Notes: generated by a model from the letters alone, not told the origin. 64,000 bases of DNA from Xenorhabdus eapokensis (GCF_001908105.1 NZ_MKGQ01000007.1:96251-160250); one strand, 5' to 3'. Shown: positions 31,511 through 41,966, numbered from the stretch's first letter. Made by a program: numbers and translations.

Positions 31511-32752
31511 TTAGCGTGAGAATGAATGGGCTACAACTTTTGGTCTCAGGAACAGGGCAGGCAACACAATCAGCGACATTAACCAAAATATACCATGTCC
31601 TATATGTTCATACATGAAACCAGCAATCACACTCATGACAGCAATACCGCCTCCCATTGCTAAAGCAGAGTAAGTGGACTGCAACCGGATAATTTCGTTT
31701 TCTTTTCTGGCGCCAATAAAACGCATCGCTGCCAAATGGCAAACGGTAAAAGTACCACAATGCAGGATTTGAATAATAATCAACACAGGTAATTCGGTCG
31801 AAGCTCCCATGAGTCCCCAGCGAACGACACCACAAATTCCCGACAATAACAGCAAATTACGGGCACTCCAACGGCGGAACAGTTGCTTGCTGAAGGTAAA
31901 GATGACCACTTCAGCTACCACCCCCAACGACCAAAGATAACCAATGGTTGATGAGGAATAACCCGCTTGCGCCCAATAAATGGAGCCAAAACTGTAATAC
32001 CCCGCATGAGCAGCCTGCAATAACGTTACACAGAGTAAAAACTGCCACACTGATTTTTCGGATAAGAGTTCTTTAAAAGAGACGGCATTGGTATTGGCTG
32101 CTTTAATCTTACCTGCCGGCATGATGGAAGGTTTCAACATCATACCCAATGACATGGCGGTAACACTGAACACCAAAAAAGCCAGAATGATATGGTGTGT
32201 GCCAAATAACTCGCGGCCGATCCAATGATTTAAACTGTCAAACGATATATTCCAGCCAAAATTCAGGCTGCTGATTGAGAAATTTATCCCATTGGCAGAC
32301 ATCAGTACGCCCGCCAGCGAAGAACTAATGACAAAGGCAATCGATCCCCAAACCCTTACCTTGCCATAATCAAACGTAAACTGCTTTTGCCATGTTCCCG
32401 CCAACGCATCTGATAAAGGGACGAGTGGTGAAAAGAATAAATTGAAACCAATCATAATAAAGAAAAGCCATGCCCAATGGCTGTCGAATACAAAGCCAAT
32501 GGCAAAAAGCAATGCCAACAATGAGAGGAGACGTAATGCTTTAATTAATTTAGCGGGGTTTTTTACCGTAGGCGAGATAACCAGACTGCCGACAAAGCGA
32601 GCTACCATTCCAACACCTAGCAATACCCCTATCATTGAAGCATCAATGCCTTCACCTTTTAACCAGACAGACCAGAAGGGCAAGAATATGCCGTAAGAGA
32701 AAAAATAGGTGAAATAGCCCAAACCCAACCAAAATGTCGATGGAACAACCAT
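31511..32752 (-). CDS. hcaT: MFS transporter, HcaT type (3-phenylpropionate family)
   Basis: This is a twelve-helix major facilitator transporter. It matches E. coli HcaT in FTYFFSYGIFLPFWSVWLKG, FNLFFSPLVPLSDALA, DYGKVRVWGSIAFV, SLGVVAEVVIF and QILHCGTFTVCHLAAMR. From ATG 32752 it has 413 residues against 379 in E. coli. Most of the difference is a roughly 30-residue insert between helices five and six (around NGINFSISSLNF to ELFGTHH). No phenylpropionate catabolic genes are in the window, so the substrate is uncertain. It may be a nucleoside/proton-symporter-like relative. Confidence 0.82.
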   Translation of the reverse strand: MVVPSTFWLGLGYFTYFFSYGIFLPFWSVWLKGEGIDASMIGVLLGVGMVARFVGSLVISPTVKNPAKLIKALRLLSLLALLFAIGFVFDSHWAWLFFIMIGFNLFFSPLVPLSDALAGTWQKQFTFDYGKVRVWGSIAFVISSSLAGVLMSANGINFSISSLNFGWNISFDSLNHWIGRELFGTHHIILAFLVFSVTAMSLGMMLKPSIMPAGKIKAANTNAVSFKELLSEKSVWQFLLCVTLLQAAHAGYYSFGSIYWAQAGYSSSTIGYLWSLGVVAEVVIFTFSKQLFRRWSARNLLLLSGICGVVRWGLMGASTELPVLIIIQILHCGTFTVCHLAAMRFIGARKENEIIRLQSTYSALAMGGGIAVMSVIAGFMYEHIGHGIFWLMSLIVLPALFLRPKVVAHSFSR

Positions 32753-32773
32753 CAAATCCCCCGTTTTTGATAC

Positions 32774-32808
32774 AAAAAACCCGCTCAAAACTAACGTTAT
32801 GAGTCGGG
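32774..32808 (-). terminator. Terminator after glyA
   Basis: On the minus strand CCCGACTCA pairs with TGAGCGGG (one bulge) across a 12-base loop and is followed by TTTTTT. It lies between glyA and hcaT. Confidence 0.7.
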
Positions 32809-32837
32809 CTTATTACTGCTACTACATTTTATTTAAA

Positions 32838-34091
32838 TTATGCGTAAACCGGATATTTTGCGCAGATATCCAATACCTTTTGCTTAACACTTTCAATGAT
32901 TGCTTCATCATTGATGTTATCCAGCACATCACACATCCAGCCAGCCAGCTCACGGGATTCTGTTTCCTTGAAGCCACGGCGGGTAATTGCAGGCGTTCCG
33001 ATACGGATACCAGAAGTGACGAATGGGCTGCGTGGATCGTTAGGTACGCTGTTTTTGTTCACAGTGATATTGGCACGACCCAAGGCCGCATCTGCATCTT
33101 TACCAGTAATGTCTTTGTCCACCAGATCCAGCAAGAACAGATGGTTTTCAGTTTCCCCGGAAACCACTTTGTAACCGCGTTGCAGGAAGACTTCCACCAT
33201 CGCTTTGGCATTCTTGGCGACTTGATGCTGGTAGGCTTTGAATTCAGGCTCCATCGCTTCTTTCAATGCCACTGCCTTACCGGCAATCACGTGCATCAAC
33301 GGGCCACCCTGAGAACCTGGGAAAACAGAGGAATTCAGTTTCTTGTAAAACTCTTCATCGCCTCCCTTCGCCAAAATCAAGCCGCCACGCGGGCCAGCCA
33401 ATGTTTTGTGCGTTGTGGTTGTCACGACATGTGCATGAGGAACTGGGTTTGGATAAACCCCTGCCGCAACCAGACCTGCCACGTGAGCCATATCAACGAA
33501 CAGATAAGCACCGATTTCATCGGCAATTTCACGCATCTTCGCCCAATCAACAACACCAGAATAAGCAGAGAAACCACCGATGATCATTTTAGGCTGATGT
33601 TTTTGCGCCTGGGTGCGAATATCGTCGTAATCGATTTTACCTTTTTCATCAATACCATAGGGTACGATGTTATAAAGTTTACCAGAGAAGTTAACTGGAG
33701 AGCCGTGAGTCAGATGGCCACCGTGCGCCAGATTCATGCCTAAAACTGTATCGCCGGGTTTTAGCAGTGTCATATACACCGCCGCATTTGCCTGAGAACC
33801 AGAATGTGGCTGGACGTTAGCATAATCCGCACCAAACAGGGCTTTTGCGCGGTCAATCGCAAGCTGTTCAACCACATCGACATACTCACAACCACCGTAA
33901 TAACGTTTACCCGGATAACCTTCCGCATACTTGTTAGTAAGCTGAGAGCCTTGTGCCTGCATCACTCTTGGGCTGGTGTAGTTTTCAGAAGCAATCAATT
34001 CAATGTGTTCTTCTTGGCGACAAACCTCCTGTTCCATCGCTTGCCACAGTTCGGGATCGTAATTCGCAATATTCATTTCACGTTTTAACAT
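32838..34091 (-). CDS. glyA: Serine hydroxymethyltransferase
   Basis: This PLP enzyme interconverts serine and glycine and supplies one-carbon units as methylene-tetrahydrofolate. The 417 residues are nearly identical in layout to E. coli GlyA from [12 protein letters not shown] onward. The PLP lysine is in [29 protein letters not shown] and YPGKRYYGG are substrate-binding blocks. A perfect PurR box upstream (34200-34215) indicates purine-linked repression, as in E. coli. Confidence 0.97.
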   Translation of the reverse strand: MLKREMNIANYDPELWQAMEQEVCRQEEHIELIASENYTSPRVMQAQGSQLTNKYAEGYPGKRYYGGCEYVDVVEQLAIDRAKALFGADYANVQPHSGSQANAAVYMTLLKPGDTVLGMNLAHGGHLTHGSPVNFSGKLYNIVPYGIDEKGKIDYDDIRTQAQKHQPKMIIGGFSAYSGVVDWAKMREIADEIGAYLFVDMAHVAGLVAAGVYPNPVPHAHVVTTTTHKTLAGPRGGLILAKGGDEEFYKKLNSSVFPGSQGGPLMHVIAGKAVALKEAMEPEFKAYQHQVAKNAKAMVEVFLQRGYKVVSGETENHLFLLDLVDKDITGKDADAALGRANITVNKNSVPNDPRSPFVTSGIRIGTPAITRRGFKETESRELAGWMCDVLDNINDEAIIESVKQKVLDICAKYPVYA

Positions 34092-34199
34092 TTGGTTCTC
34101 CTGACTCAGCTACATCTCTAAAAAAATACCCCTGAGGGCCAGAATGGCACACAGTGTAAACTCTTTTTATCGAATGAGATAGTCTTGACAAAATAAATT

Positions 34200-34215
34200 A
34201 CGCAAACGTTTGCAT
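34200..34215. promoter_or_regulatory. PurR operator upstream of glyA
   Basis: ACGCAAACGTTTGCAT matches the PurR consensus ACGCAAACGTTTNCGT at 15 of 16 positions including the central palindrome. It lies about 110 bases before the glyA start. PurR repression of glyA is known in E. coli. Confidence 0.85.
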
Positions 34216-34384
34216 AACGCATTGGTAGCCTGTCAGAAGCTAAATAACCTACTGTTTCGCTAATAATTACGGATTTATTGCTGATATTTGTGATCCTGCT
34301 CGCGGTTCATTCTAATGAAAATTCTATTTTTTTGATATAAGGAAACATAATTATCTTTTCTCAACTTGATATATTCCCAAACCC

Positions 34385-34413
34385 TATAAGTTGCATTTAA
34401 AATACAACTTATA
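34385..34413. promoter_or_regulatory. NsrR-type palindrome in the hmp promoter
   Basis: TATAAGTTG and CAACTTATA are perfect inverted 9-base arms around CATTTAAAATA. The core AAGTTGCATTTAAAATACAA fits the NsrR motif (AAnATGCATTTnAAATGCATnTT type). It ends 38 bases before the hmp ATG, where nitric-oxide-responsive repression is expected. Confidence 0.8.
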
Positions 34414-34451
34414 AATTTCAGCGTTATGTGAGAAAAATTCAGGAGAACCCC

Positions 34452-35642
34452 ATGCTAGATAGTCAGGTTATCGCAACCATAAAATCGACCATTCCATTAA
34501 TTGTTTCTACAGGCCCTAAACTAACTACGCATTTTTATGAACGTATGTTCAAACATCATCCTGAATTAAAAGATATTTTTAATATGAGTCACCAGATTAA
34601 CGGTGATCAACGTGAAGCACTGTTCAATGCCCTTTGCGCTTATGCGGGCAATATCGATAATCTGTCAGCACTCCTACCTGCCGTAGAAAAAATCGCCCAT
34701 AAACACACCAGCCTTAACATTAAACCTGAGCATTATCAGATTGTAGGTAAGCACCTGTTGGCAACGATTGACGAAATGTTTCATCCTGATGACGAAGTTC
34801 TCAACGCTTGGGGAAAAGCCTATAACGTATTGGCAAATGTCTTTATCAATCGGGAAGAGGAAATTTATCAAAGCGGTGAATCCCTGCAAGGAGGTTGGCG
34901 CGATCTACGTCCGTTCCGTGTTAGCCGGAAACAACCACAAAGTGAAGTCATCACTAGCTTTGAGTTTGAGCCGGTTGATGGTGGCAAGGTCATGGATTAT
35001 AAGCCTGGGCAATATTTGGCAATTTATATAGAAGATGCCGCATTTGATAACCGTGAAATCCGTCAATATTCCCTGACCGCCGCACCAAATGGAACCAGTT
35101 ACCAAATTGCCATTAAACGTGAATCCGAGGGCAAAGTTTCCAACCACATGCACGATAAGGTACAGGAAGGGGATATTGTGATGCTGGCAGCACCACGCGG
35201 TGATTTCTTCCTTGATGTGCAATCTGATACGCCAGTCACACTGATTTCTGCCGGAGTTGGTTTGACTCCAATGATGAGTATGCTGCAACATCTGCATAAC
35301 CAGAATCACGCGGGCTCAATAAACTGGTTCCATGCCGCAGAACATGGCGGCCATCATGCTTTTGTAAATAAGGTAAATGAAATTTCCCAATCTATGCCTA
35401 ATTTGTATTCACAAGTTTGGTATCGTGAGCCCAGAGACACAGATCAGAAAGGCATACATTACCAACATACTGGGCTTATGGATCTATCCCTCATGCAGGA
35501 AGCAATAGTGGTAGAAGGGATGCAATTCTATTTCTGTGGGCCAGTGGCTTTCATGCAAAATATCGCCAGGCAGTTACTGGCAATGGGCATTGATGAGCAA
35601 CATATTCATTATGAATGTTTTGGCCCACATAAAGTTATTTAA
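34452..35642 (+). CDS. hmp: Flavohemoglobin / nitric oxide dioxygenase
   Basis: This enzyme detoxifies nitric oxide to nitrate with oxygen and NADH. From ATG 34452 ([17 protein letters not shown], ribosome site CAGGAGA) it has 396 residues. The N-terminal globin domain covers about residues 1-140 with the heme-ligand region [18 protein letters not shown]. The FAD domain shows [12 protein letters not shown], and the NAD domain [13 protein letters not shown] and FYFCGP. It is divergent from glyA, as in E. coli. Host-derived nitric oxide makes sense of it in an animal-associated bacterium (inference). Confidence 0.96.
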   Translation: MLDSQVIATIKSTIPLIVSTGPKLTTHFYERMFKHHPELKDIFNMSHQINGDQREALFNALCAYAGNIDNLSALLPAVEKIAHKHTSLNIKPEHYQIVGKHLLATIDEMFHPDDEVLNAWGKAYNVLANVFINREEEIYQSGESLQGGWRDLRPFRVSRKQPQSEVITSFEFEPVDGGKVMDYKPGQYLAIYIEDAAFDNREIRQYSLTAAPNGTSYQIAIKRESEGKVSNHMHDKVQEGDIVMLAAPRGDFFLDVQSDTPVTLISAGVGLTPMMSMLQHLHNQNHAGSINWFHAAEHGGHHAFVNKVNEISQSMPNLYSQVWYREPRDTDQKGIHYQHTGLMDLSLMQEAIVVEGMQFYFCGPVAFMQNIARQLLAMGIDEQHIHYECFGPHKVI

Positions 35643-35666
35643 TACGGCTTACGTAATACACAGGAC

Positions 35667-35757
35667 AAGTGATAACGGCCTAAAAATCGGACATTCCCAC
35701 ACGCCATCTCCCATCAGGCTGTGGGATAACTGATAATATTTCCGTTATCACTTTTTT
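35667..35757 (+). terminator. Nested hairpin structure after hmp
   Basis: AAGTGATAACGG (35667-35678) and CCGTTATCACTT (35742-35753) are perfect 12-base inverted arms around about 60 bases. Inside is a second perfect stem, TCCCACA (35695-35701) with TGTGGGA (35720-35726). Six T follow the outer stem. It probably terminates hmp, but the size is unusual. Confidence 0.6.
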
Positions 35758-35778
35758 CAGGTGATTTCAGTGAGTTGA

Positions 35779-36129
<351 letters not shown>

Positions 36130-36132
36130 TTA

Positions 36133-37755
36133 TTACCAGTTCTTACGCCCGAAACCGGAGGTAATCGGGTAGCGTCGGTCTTTACCAAAATCACGCTGCG
36201 TAATGCGTGGGCCAATAGGTGCCTGGCGACGTTTATATTCATTGATGTCAACCAGTCGGATCACCTTGCGCACAATGGCTTCATCAAAACCGTCAGATAC
36301 CAGATCAGCCACTGATTTATCTTTTTCAACATACCCTTCGAGAATAGCATCCAGCATGTCATACGGAGGCAGGCTGTCCTGATCCAGTTGATTTGGTGCC
36401 AACTCCGCTGATGGTGGTCGATCAATCACACGCTGAGGAATAGCCTGAGATACGGTATTACGATATTTAGCCAATGCAAATACCATCGTTTTAGGCACAT
36501 CTTTCAATGCATTAAAACCACCCGCCATATCGCCGTACAAGGTTGAGTACCCTACTGCTGATTCACTTTTGTTACTGGTGGTCAATACCAGACGACGACG
36601 CTTGTTAGACATTGCCATCAAAATAACGGCGCGGCAACGTGCCTGTAAATTCTCTTCTGTCGTATCTTTTTCTGTTCCCGCGAACATGGGTTCAAGCTGA
36701 GCCATAAACGCATCAAACATAGGTTCGATGGAGACAACGTCAAATTCAACGCCCAGCAATTCGGCTTGTTCTCTGGCATCGTGGATACTCATTTCTGAGG
36801 TATAGCGGAATGGCATCATAACCGCCTGCACGTACTCTTTCCCCAAAGCATCCACAGCAATCGCCAATGTCAGCCCTGAGTCAATCCCACCAGACAAACC
36901 AAGCAAAGCGCCTTTAAAACCGTTTTTCTGAACATAATCACGTACAGAAAGTACTAACGCCTTATAAACTTGCGCCAAAGGAGGCAATTGAGGGTTCGGA
37001 TTTGCCATTGGTTCAATCTTCATCTCATTGAAACGGCATTGCTCAACCTGTTCCTCAAATGCCGCCATGCGATGGGTTATTTCACCATTGGCATCAAAGA
37101 CCTTAGAACAACCATCAAAGATGAGCTGATCTTGCCCGCCCACCTGATTAAGATAGATAATTGGCAGATGAGTACGTTGGCTGTGAGACTCAATTAATGT
37201 ACTGCGGATATTCGGTTTTTCACGGTTATAAGGAGAAGCGTTAATCGACAAGATGATTTCTGCACCAGCCTGTTTCAGGGCATCAATTGGGGCGTCAAAC
37301 CACAAATCTTCACAAATCAATAAACCGAGGTTATAACCCTTAAATGGTATAACACAGTTTTGATCGCCCGCTTTGAAATAACGCTCTTCATCAAAAACAC
37401 CATAATTTGGCAATAGCTGTTTGAAATAACGCGCCACAATTTCTCCTTGCCAAAACAGGGAAAGCGCGTTGTAGAGTTTGCCATCCTGTTGCCACGGATG
37501 CCCTACCAAAATACCAACCTGAGCGCTGGCTTGTTGCAAACGTACCAATTGTTCACGGCAACGCTGATGTAAATCAGGGCGGAACAACAAATCCTCAGGA
37601 AAATAGCCAGACAGCGCCAGCTCAGAAAACATAACCAGATCAGCGCCTTTTTCCTGCTGCTCCCGAACTGTCTGCAACATACGTTCGCTGTTGCCTTCAA
37701 TGTCTCCTACCAACCAATTTAATTGGGCAAGAGCGATATTAAGAGTACGACTCAT
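36133..37755 (-). CDS. nadE: Glutamine-dependent NAD+ synthetase (two-domain)
   Basis: This enzyme makes NAD from deamido-NAD, ATP and glutamine. From ATG 37755 (MSRTLNIALAQLNWLVGD, ribosome site GGAGAG) it has 540 residues. The N-terminal nitrilase-type glutaminase domain (about 1-260) shows FSELALSGYFPEDLL, LLPNYGVFDEERYF and LGLLICEDLW with the catalytic Cys. The C-terminal synthetase has the P-loop GLSGGIDSGLTLAIAV and TSNKSESAVGYST. E. coli instead has a single-domain ammonia-dependent NadE elsewhere; other Enterobacterales carry this two-domain form beside glnB. Confidence 0.94.
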   Translation of the reverse strand: MSRTLNIALAQLNWLVGDIEGNSERMLQTVREQQEKGADLVMFSELALSGYFPEDLLFRPDLHQRCREQLVRLQQASAQVGILVGHPWQQDGKLYNALSLFWQGEIVARYFKQLLPNYGVFDEERYFKAGDQNCVIPFKGYNLGLLICEDLWFDAPIDALKQAGAEIILSINASPYNREKPNIRSTLIESHSQRTHLPIIYLNQVGGQDQLIFDGCSKVFDANGEITHRMAAFEEQVEQCRFNEMKIEPMANPNPQLPPLAQVYKALVLSVRDYVQKNGFKGALLGLSGGIDSGLTLAIAVDALGKEYVQAVMMPFRYTSEMSIHDAREQAELLGVEFDVVSIEPMFDAFMAQLEPMFAGTEKDTTEENLQARCRAVILMAMSNKRRRLVLTTSNKSESAVGYSTLYGDMAGGFNALKDVPKTMVFALAKYRNTVSQAIPQRVIDRPPSAELAPNQLDQDSLPPYDMLDAILEGYVEKDKSVADLVSDGFDEAIVRKVIRLVDINEYKRRQAPIGPRITQRDFGKDRRYPITSGFGRKNW

Positions 37756-37910
37756 AGAATGCGGCTCTCCTGGGCCATAAATCATCTATCTTCTTTGCTG
37801 GATGTCAGCAGCAAAGCAATTCAATTTCTATACCCTGTATTTAGCAATCTGCAACTTAGCGGGGTATATAATTTCTACTTAGTGTAAGAATTTCTGGAGT
37901 AGCAGAAAAG

Positions 37911-39248
37911 TTATTCCTTAAAATCGTTAGCATCCAGCTCGTGGCGTGCCAACAACTTATAAAATTCTGTCCGGTTACGCCCTGCTATGCGGGCAGCATG
38001 GGTCACATTACCTTTGGTTATCTGTAATAATTTACGCAGATAATTCAGTTCGAACTGCCCACGGGCTTCTACGAATGTCGGCAATGCCGTATTTTCCCCT
38101 TCCAGTGCCTGCGTAACCAGAGCATCACTAATGACCGGCGCCATCGTCAATGCTACACACTGTTCAATGACATTGACTAATTGACGTACATTGCCCGGCC
38201 AACTGGCTGCCATCAGGCATTTCATGGCCGTGGTAGAAAAGCTACGAACAAAAGGTTTATGGCGTTTGGCAGCGTCACGTAACAGATGATTAGCTAATAG
38301 AGGAATATCTTCTGCACGTTCATTCAAGGCCGGAATTTTCAAATTCACGACGTTTAATCGATAGTAGAGATCTTCCCGAAACTCATTACGCTGCATAGCC
38401 TTAGGCAGGTCACGGTGAGTGGCAGAAATAATTCTGACATCAATATCGATATCCCGATTACTCCCTAGTGGGCGAATCTTACGCTCCTGTAGCACTCTCA
38501 AGAGCTTAACTTGCAACGCCATCGGCATATCACCGATCTCATCAAGGAATAATGTTCCTCCTTGCGCCGCTAAAAATAACCCTTCTCGGCTGCTGACAGC
38601 ACCCGTAAATGCACCTTTGGCATGACCAAATAATTCAGATTCAAGCAATTGCTCAGGTAAGGCACCACAGTTAATAGCAATAAAAGGTTTCTTCACTCTG
38701 GGACTTGCCCGATGAATAGCCTGAGCCAGTACCTCTTTACCCGTTCCACTTTGCCCGTTAATCAGCACACTCACATCGGATTGAGCCACCATCTTGGCCT
38801 GCTCCAATAAACGCAGCATCAGAGGGCTGCGGGTGACGATTTTCTCACTCCATTGCCCATCAATAGCTGGTGTTGAGAGTTCCAGCGCATTATCAATAGC
38901 TTTATAAAGGGCGTCACGATCGACCGGCTTGGTCAGGAAACTAAATACACCTTGCTGCGTTGCTGCCACGGCATCAGGAATAGAGCCATGTGCAGTCAGG
39001 ATAATAACAGGCATACCGGGATACTGTTTCTGAATCTCCACAAACAGTGCCATACCATCCATTTCATCCATGCGTAAGTCACTGATCACTAAATCTACTT
39101 TCTCTCTCGCCAGTATGCGTAATGCTTCATAGCCACTCTCTGCGGTCGTGACACGAAACCCTTCGCTGGTCAAACGCATTCCCAATAATTTGAGCAAGCC
39201 AGGATCATCATCAACTAAAAGAAGATGGGCGGAATTGCGTACTGTCAT
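37911..39248 (-). CDS. glrR: Sigma-54-dependent response regulator GlrR (QseF)
   Basis: This regulator activates glmY from its sigma-54 promoter once phosphorylated by GlrK. The 445 residues comprise a receiver domain (phospho-Asp in VISDLRMDEMDG, residue 56). An AAA+ domain follows, with GQSGTGKEVLAQAIHR as Walker A and the sigma-54 contact loop GAFTGA. A C-terminal helix-turn-helix (NVTHAARIAGRNRTEFYKLL) ends the protein. Three TGTC-N10-GACA boxes, the known GlrR site, lie upstream of glmY in this window. The gene is two bases after qseG. Confidence 0.95.
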   Translation of the reverse strand: MTVRNSAHLLLVDDDPGLLKLLGMRLTSEGFRVTTAESGYEALRILAREKVDLVISDLRMDEMDGMALFVEIQKQYPGMPVIILTAHGSIPDAVAATQQGVFSFLTKPVDRDALYKAIDNALELSTPAIDGQWSEKIVTRSPLMLRLLEQAKMVAQSDVSVLINGQSGTGKEVLAQAIHRASPRVKKPFIAINCGALPEQLLESELFGHAKGAFTGAVSSREGLFLAAQGGTLFLDEIGDMPMALQVKLLRVLQERKIRPLGSNRDIDIDVRIISATHRDLPKAMQRNEFREDLYYRLNVVNLKIPALNERAEDIPLLANHLLRDAAKRHKPFVRSFSTTAMKCLMAASWPGNVRQLVNVIEQCVALTMAPVISDALVTQALEGENTALPTFVEARGQFELNYLRKLLQITKGNVTHAARIAGRNRTEFYKLLARHELDANDFKE

Positions 39249-39250
39249 TA

Positions 39251-40123
39251 TTATTCAGCTCCTTTTTCTTCTGATTTTTCTTCTGAAGGATTGGCTTCCG
39301 CTTTAGTATCCGCGTCTGTTGCGGATTTGTTTTTCGGTTCTGCTTTATTATCCGATGCCGTGTCCGTGTTAGGAGTAGCAACACTACTTTGTTCTTGTTT
39401 ACGGGAGGAAAGTTGGCGTTCAATATCGGTCAGGTTTTCCAGTTTGCGGGACATGGAATGAAGCTCATATTCTAAACGTGCTTGTATTTCTTTTAAGCGA
39501 TCAATTTTATTATCGCTGTCAAACTGGAAGCGCTGGAATTTAGCTTTTTCTTCAGCAAGATTAATTTTCAGATATTGCTGCCCACGCCACAATTGGAGTA
39601 ATGGCCGCAAAGCGGCAGGAAATTGGGCACTATACCGATTAAAATTTTCCACCATTTTCCGACGTTCAGTTAATACAGAAGTCGCCCTGCCAATTAAAAT
39701 ACTTTGCTTAAGTACTTGATGCCAGTCAGCCGGCGTATCCGAGGTAAACCGTTTCGCTGTCTCACGAGCGTCTGTCGAAGACAACCGATCCGTGCAATCA
39801 ATAAACCTCAACCAATAAAGCCCGTTTTCCATCGCTGCGGGTTTCGTGATATCCCAGATTGAATCACAATCCTTAAGACGATAATCCGTAACATTCGGTT
39901 CTGGCAGGATAGACTGCGCCAGAGTTGCCAAATTGTCTGAATCACTGGTTTTAACGCATCCTGCCAGCAAATAGGGAACAAACAATAGCAATATGGCCCG
40001 CAAGCGCAGAGTTGAAGCACGTGCCAAGATAGATGGCCTAATAGCCGTTTTTTTCATTGGCTTAGTCACAATATTTTGCTGTCCTGTCTCCGTCATAAAG
40101 CGGTAGGTAAACCTGTTATACAT
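39251..40123 (-). CDS. qseG: Outer membrane lipoprotein QseG (YfhG)
   Basis: This lipoprotein interacts with the sensor kinase GlrK/QseE in E. coli. The lipobox is YLLAGC. After it come the family blocks LKDCDSIWDI and NGLYWLRFIDCTDRL, a long alpha-helical, probably coiled-coil region (AEEKAKFQRFQFDSDNKIDRLKE), and a shared MSRKLENLTDIERQLSSRK. An acidic Glu/Ala/Lys/Ser tail of about 40 residues follows. The frame opens at 40123, but an internal ATG at 40057 puts the lipobox at a more normal distance, so the start is uncertain. It lies between glrK and glrR as expected. Confidence 0.85.
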   Translation of the reverse strand: MYNRFTYRFMTETGQQNIVTKPMKKTAIRPSILARASTLRLRAILLLFVPYLLAGCVKTSDSDNLATLAQSILPEPNVTDYRLKDCDSIWDITKPAAMENGLYWLRFIDCTDRLSSTDARETAKRFTSDTPADWHQVLKQSILIGRATSVLTERRKMVENFNRYSAQFPAALRPLLQLWRGQQYLKINLAEEKAKFQRFQFDSDNKIDRLKEIQARLEYELHSMSRKLENLTDIERQLSSRKQEQSSVATPNTDTASDNKAEPKNKSATDADTKAEANPSEEKSEEKGAE

Positions 40124-40128
40124 ATTAT

Positions 40129-41568
40129 TTAGTCATTCTCTGCGGTTAATGGCAGGTCGATTCGAAAACATACGTCAGCAAAGTCAGAGTCTACCAGGCA
40201 AAGCTCTCCCTGCATCTGTTTAATGCAATCTTGCGCGATACTCAAGCCAAGGCCACTTCCTTTCACTGCCCCTTTTCGTTGTAGTTTTCCTTGGTAAAAT
40301 GGCTCGAAGATCATACTCTTTTCTGATTCTGGGATAGGCGTTCCTGTATTGGCAATGTCAATTTGAAGGTTTTTCCCCACTTGCCGACTAGAAATCCAAA
40401 TGTTACCGGATTCAGCGCCATAGTGCACTGCATTGGAGTAGAGATTATCAATCACCCGTGTCAATAAGCCAGGCTCCGCCCAACAATAATCCATATCCAA
40501 TTGAATTTCTGTATGAATATTTTTTGCCCGTGCCGGCAATTGATGGGATAACACGACACCATCCACAATTTCTTTTAAAGCAACGATCTGATGTTCGGCA
40601 GCACCATCCGCTAATTTACGGTTATATTCCAGTAATTGCTCAATGAGCTGCTGTAAATGCTTACTACTACTGTCCAAAATACTGACCACTTCTTTTTGGT
40701 CAGCCGTCAGAGGTCCTGCAATTTCGTCAGCCAATAGCTCCGTTCCTTCACGCATACTTGCCAGAGGGGTTTTCAGTTCATGGGAAATATGGCGTAAAAA
40801 TTCATGGCGCTGAGACTCCAGCCAGGATAAACGCTCACTTAGCCAAATAATACGTTGGGCCAATGAACGCAATTCCCGTGGCCCTTTAAAGGCATCAATC
40901 TGTTGTTCCAAAGATTGTCCTTTGCCGAGCCGATTAATCATTCGCTCAATGCCTTTTACTGGCCCAATGATCATACGTGTAAACAAGGTTATCAGGAAGG
41001 CACTTAACAAGAATAGAATGAGACTTTGCCAACCGAAAAATTGTCCTTTATCAGCGATATCTTTTTGCAGTTGTTCACCACGACTGAAAATAATATTACG
41101 CATTTCCTGTACCAGGAGATTATTCGCCCTGGAGAATTCTTCAAGTAATTTAGATGAAGCCGCTTCTGGTGCGCCATTACTACACGAAATCTTGCTCAAA
41201 CCTGACAGTAATTCGTTAAATGTCTTCGTATACTCCGCATTAGCCAACATTGCCATCTGATTACCGAGCATATTCATGTACTGCCGATATTGACGTTGAT
41301 AAAGTTTTTCTAGCCGACTGTCGCCTAATACACAGTATTGGCGGTAACTGCGTTCCATTTCAAGCGCTACGCCAACCATCGCTTCGCTACGGCGAGCATC
41401 CGCCAGCGTTGAGCGATTAATCTCAGCCGCTTGATTACTAAGTTGATCAAGACTTTGATAAGCCTGATAAGCCAAAACTAATAGTGGCAATAACACCAGC
41501 CAGAAAGCCATGACAACTAATTGGCGCAATGAGCGTGGAAATAAACGCCATTTTTTCAAAGAAATCAT
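40129..41568 (-). CDS. glrK: Sensor histidine kinase GlrK (QseE)
   Basis: This membrane kinase phosphorylates GlrR and so controls the sRNA GlmY. The 479-residue protein has an N-terminal membrane span (VVMAFWLVLLPLLVLAY), a periplasmic helical sensor region and a second span near residue 180 (SLILFLLSAFLITLFT). A HAMP segment, the phospho-acceptor His in HEFLRHISHELKTPLASM, and ATPase boxes NLYSNAVHYG and GSGLGLSIAQD follow. The gene lies directly downstream of glmY on the same strand, matching the E. coli arrangement. Confidence 0.95.
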   Translation of the reverse strand: MISLKKWRLFPRSLRQLVVMAFWLVLLPLLVLAYQAYQSLDQLSNQAAEINRSTLADARRSEAMVGVALEMERSYRQYCVLGDSRLEKLYQRQYRQYMNMLGNQMAMLANAEYTKTFNELLSGLSKISCSNGAPEAASSKLLEEFSRANNLLVQEMRNIIFSRGEQLQKDIADKGQFFGWQSLILFLLSAFLITLFTRMIIGPVKGIERMINRLGKGQSLEQQIDAFKGPRELRSLAQRIIWLSERLSWLESQRHEFLRHISHELKTPLASMREGTELLADEIAGPLTADQKEVVSILDSSSKHLQQLIEQLLEYNRKLADGAAEHQIVALKEIVDGVVLSHQLPARAKNIHTEIQLDMDYCWAEPGLLTRVIDNLYSNAVHYGAESGNIWISSRQVGKNLQIDIANTGTPIPESEKSMIFEPFYQGKLQRKGAVKGSGLGLSIAQDCIKQMQGELCLVDSDFADVCFRIDLPLTAEND

Positions 41569-41730
41569 CTCATAACCTGTAATGATATTGATGCTACAGT
41601 TACTTTTATCTTCTTATCGAAAATGGTCAGAATAATAGTTGAAATAGTGGATAATTGAAATAATAAGCAATTAGCAGCTATGCGGGTGCATACATAAACA
41701 CGGTAGGCAGGAATAACCAGCAATAATGAT

Positions 41731-41955
41731 GGCGGGACAGTAACTTTTTTACCATCCCGCCCGTGAGGAACCTTCATGTTATTCGATGAACATGTAGGCG
41801 GTGCCTCACTCCACGTGTCGCCCTGTGTTTGATAAGGCCCGAAGGCGAGTATCATTAAGTTGGACGGTAGGCACCTTACTTCGGCGTCATTCTGGGCTTT
41901 ATGTGGCATGTTTCCACCTCATTGCGGGCCGACATAAAAAGGTGAATGAGCAACT
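41731..41955 (-). ncRNA. glmY: Small RNA GlmY
   Basis: GlmY titrates the adaptor RapZ and thereby protects GlmZ, raising glmS expression for amino-sugar synthesis. The predicted 5' end on the minus strand reads AGTTGCTCATTCACC at 41955, one base different from the E. coli start (AGTGGCTCATTCACC), and continues TTTTTATGTCGGCC. The transcript start agrees with the sigma-54 promoter spacing. A strong hairpin at 41731-41761 (GGCGGGATGG with its complement) is the likely 3' end, giving about 225 nucleotides, longer than the 184 in E. coli. The exact 3' end is uncertain because the T tract after the hairpin is poor. Confidence 0.82.
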
Positions 41956-41966
41956 ATACAGTACTA

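Noticed and set aside
32799..33743. 314-codon rightward frame antisense to glyA
   Set aside because: It is a mirror frame of glyA, whose coding sense is certain from motifs and length.
41565..41909. 114-codon leftward frame upstream of glrK
   Set aside because: It lies across the glmY sRNA gene and its terminator hairpin and has no family match.
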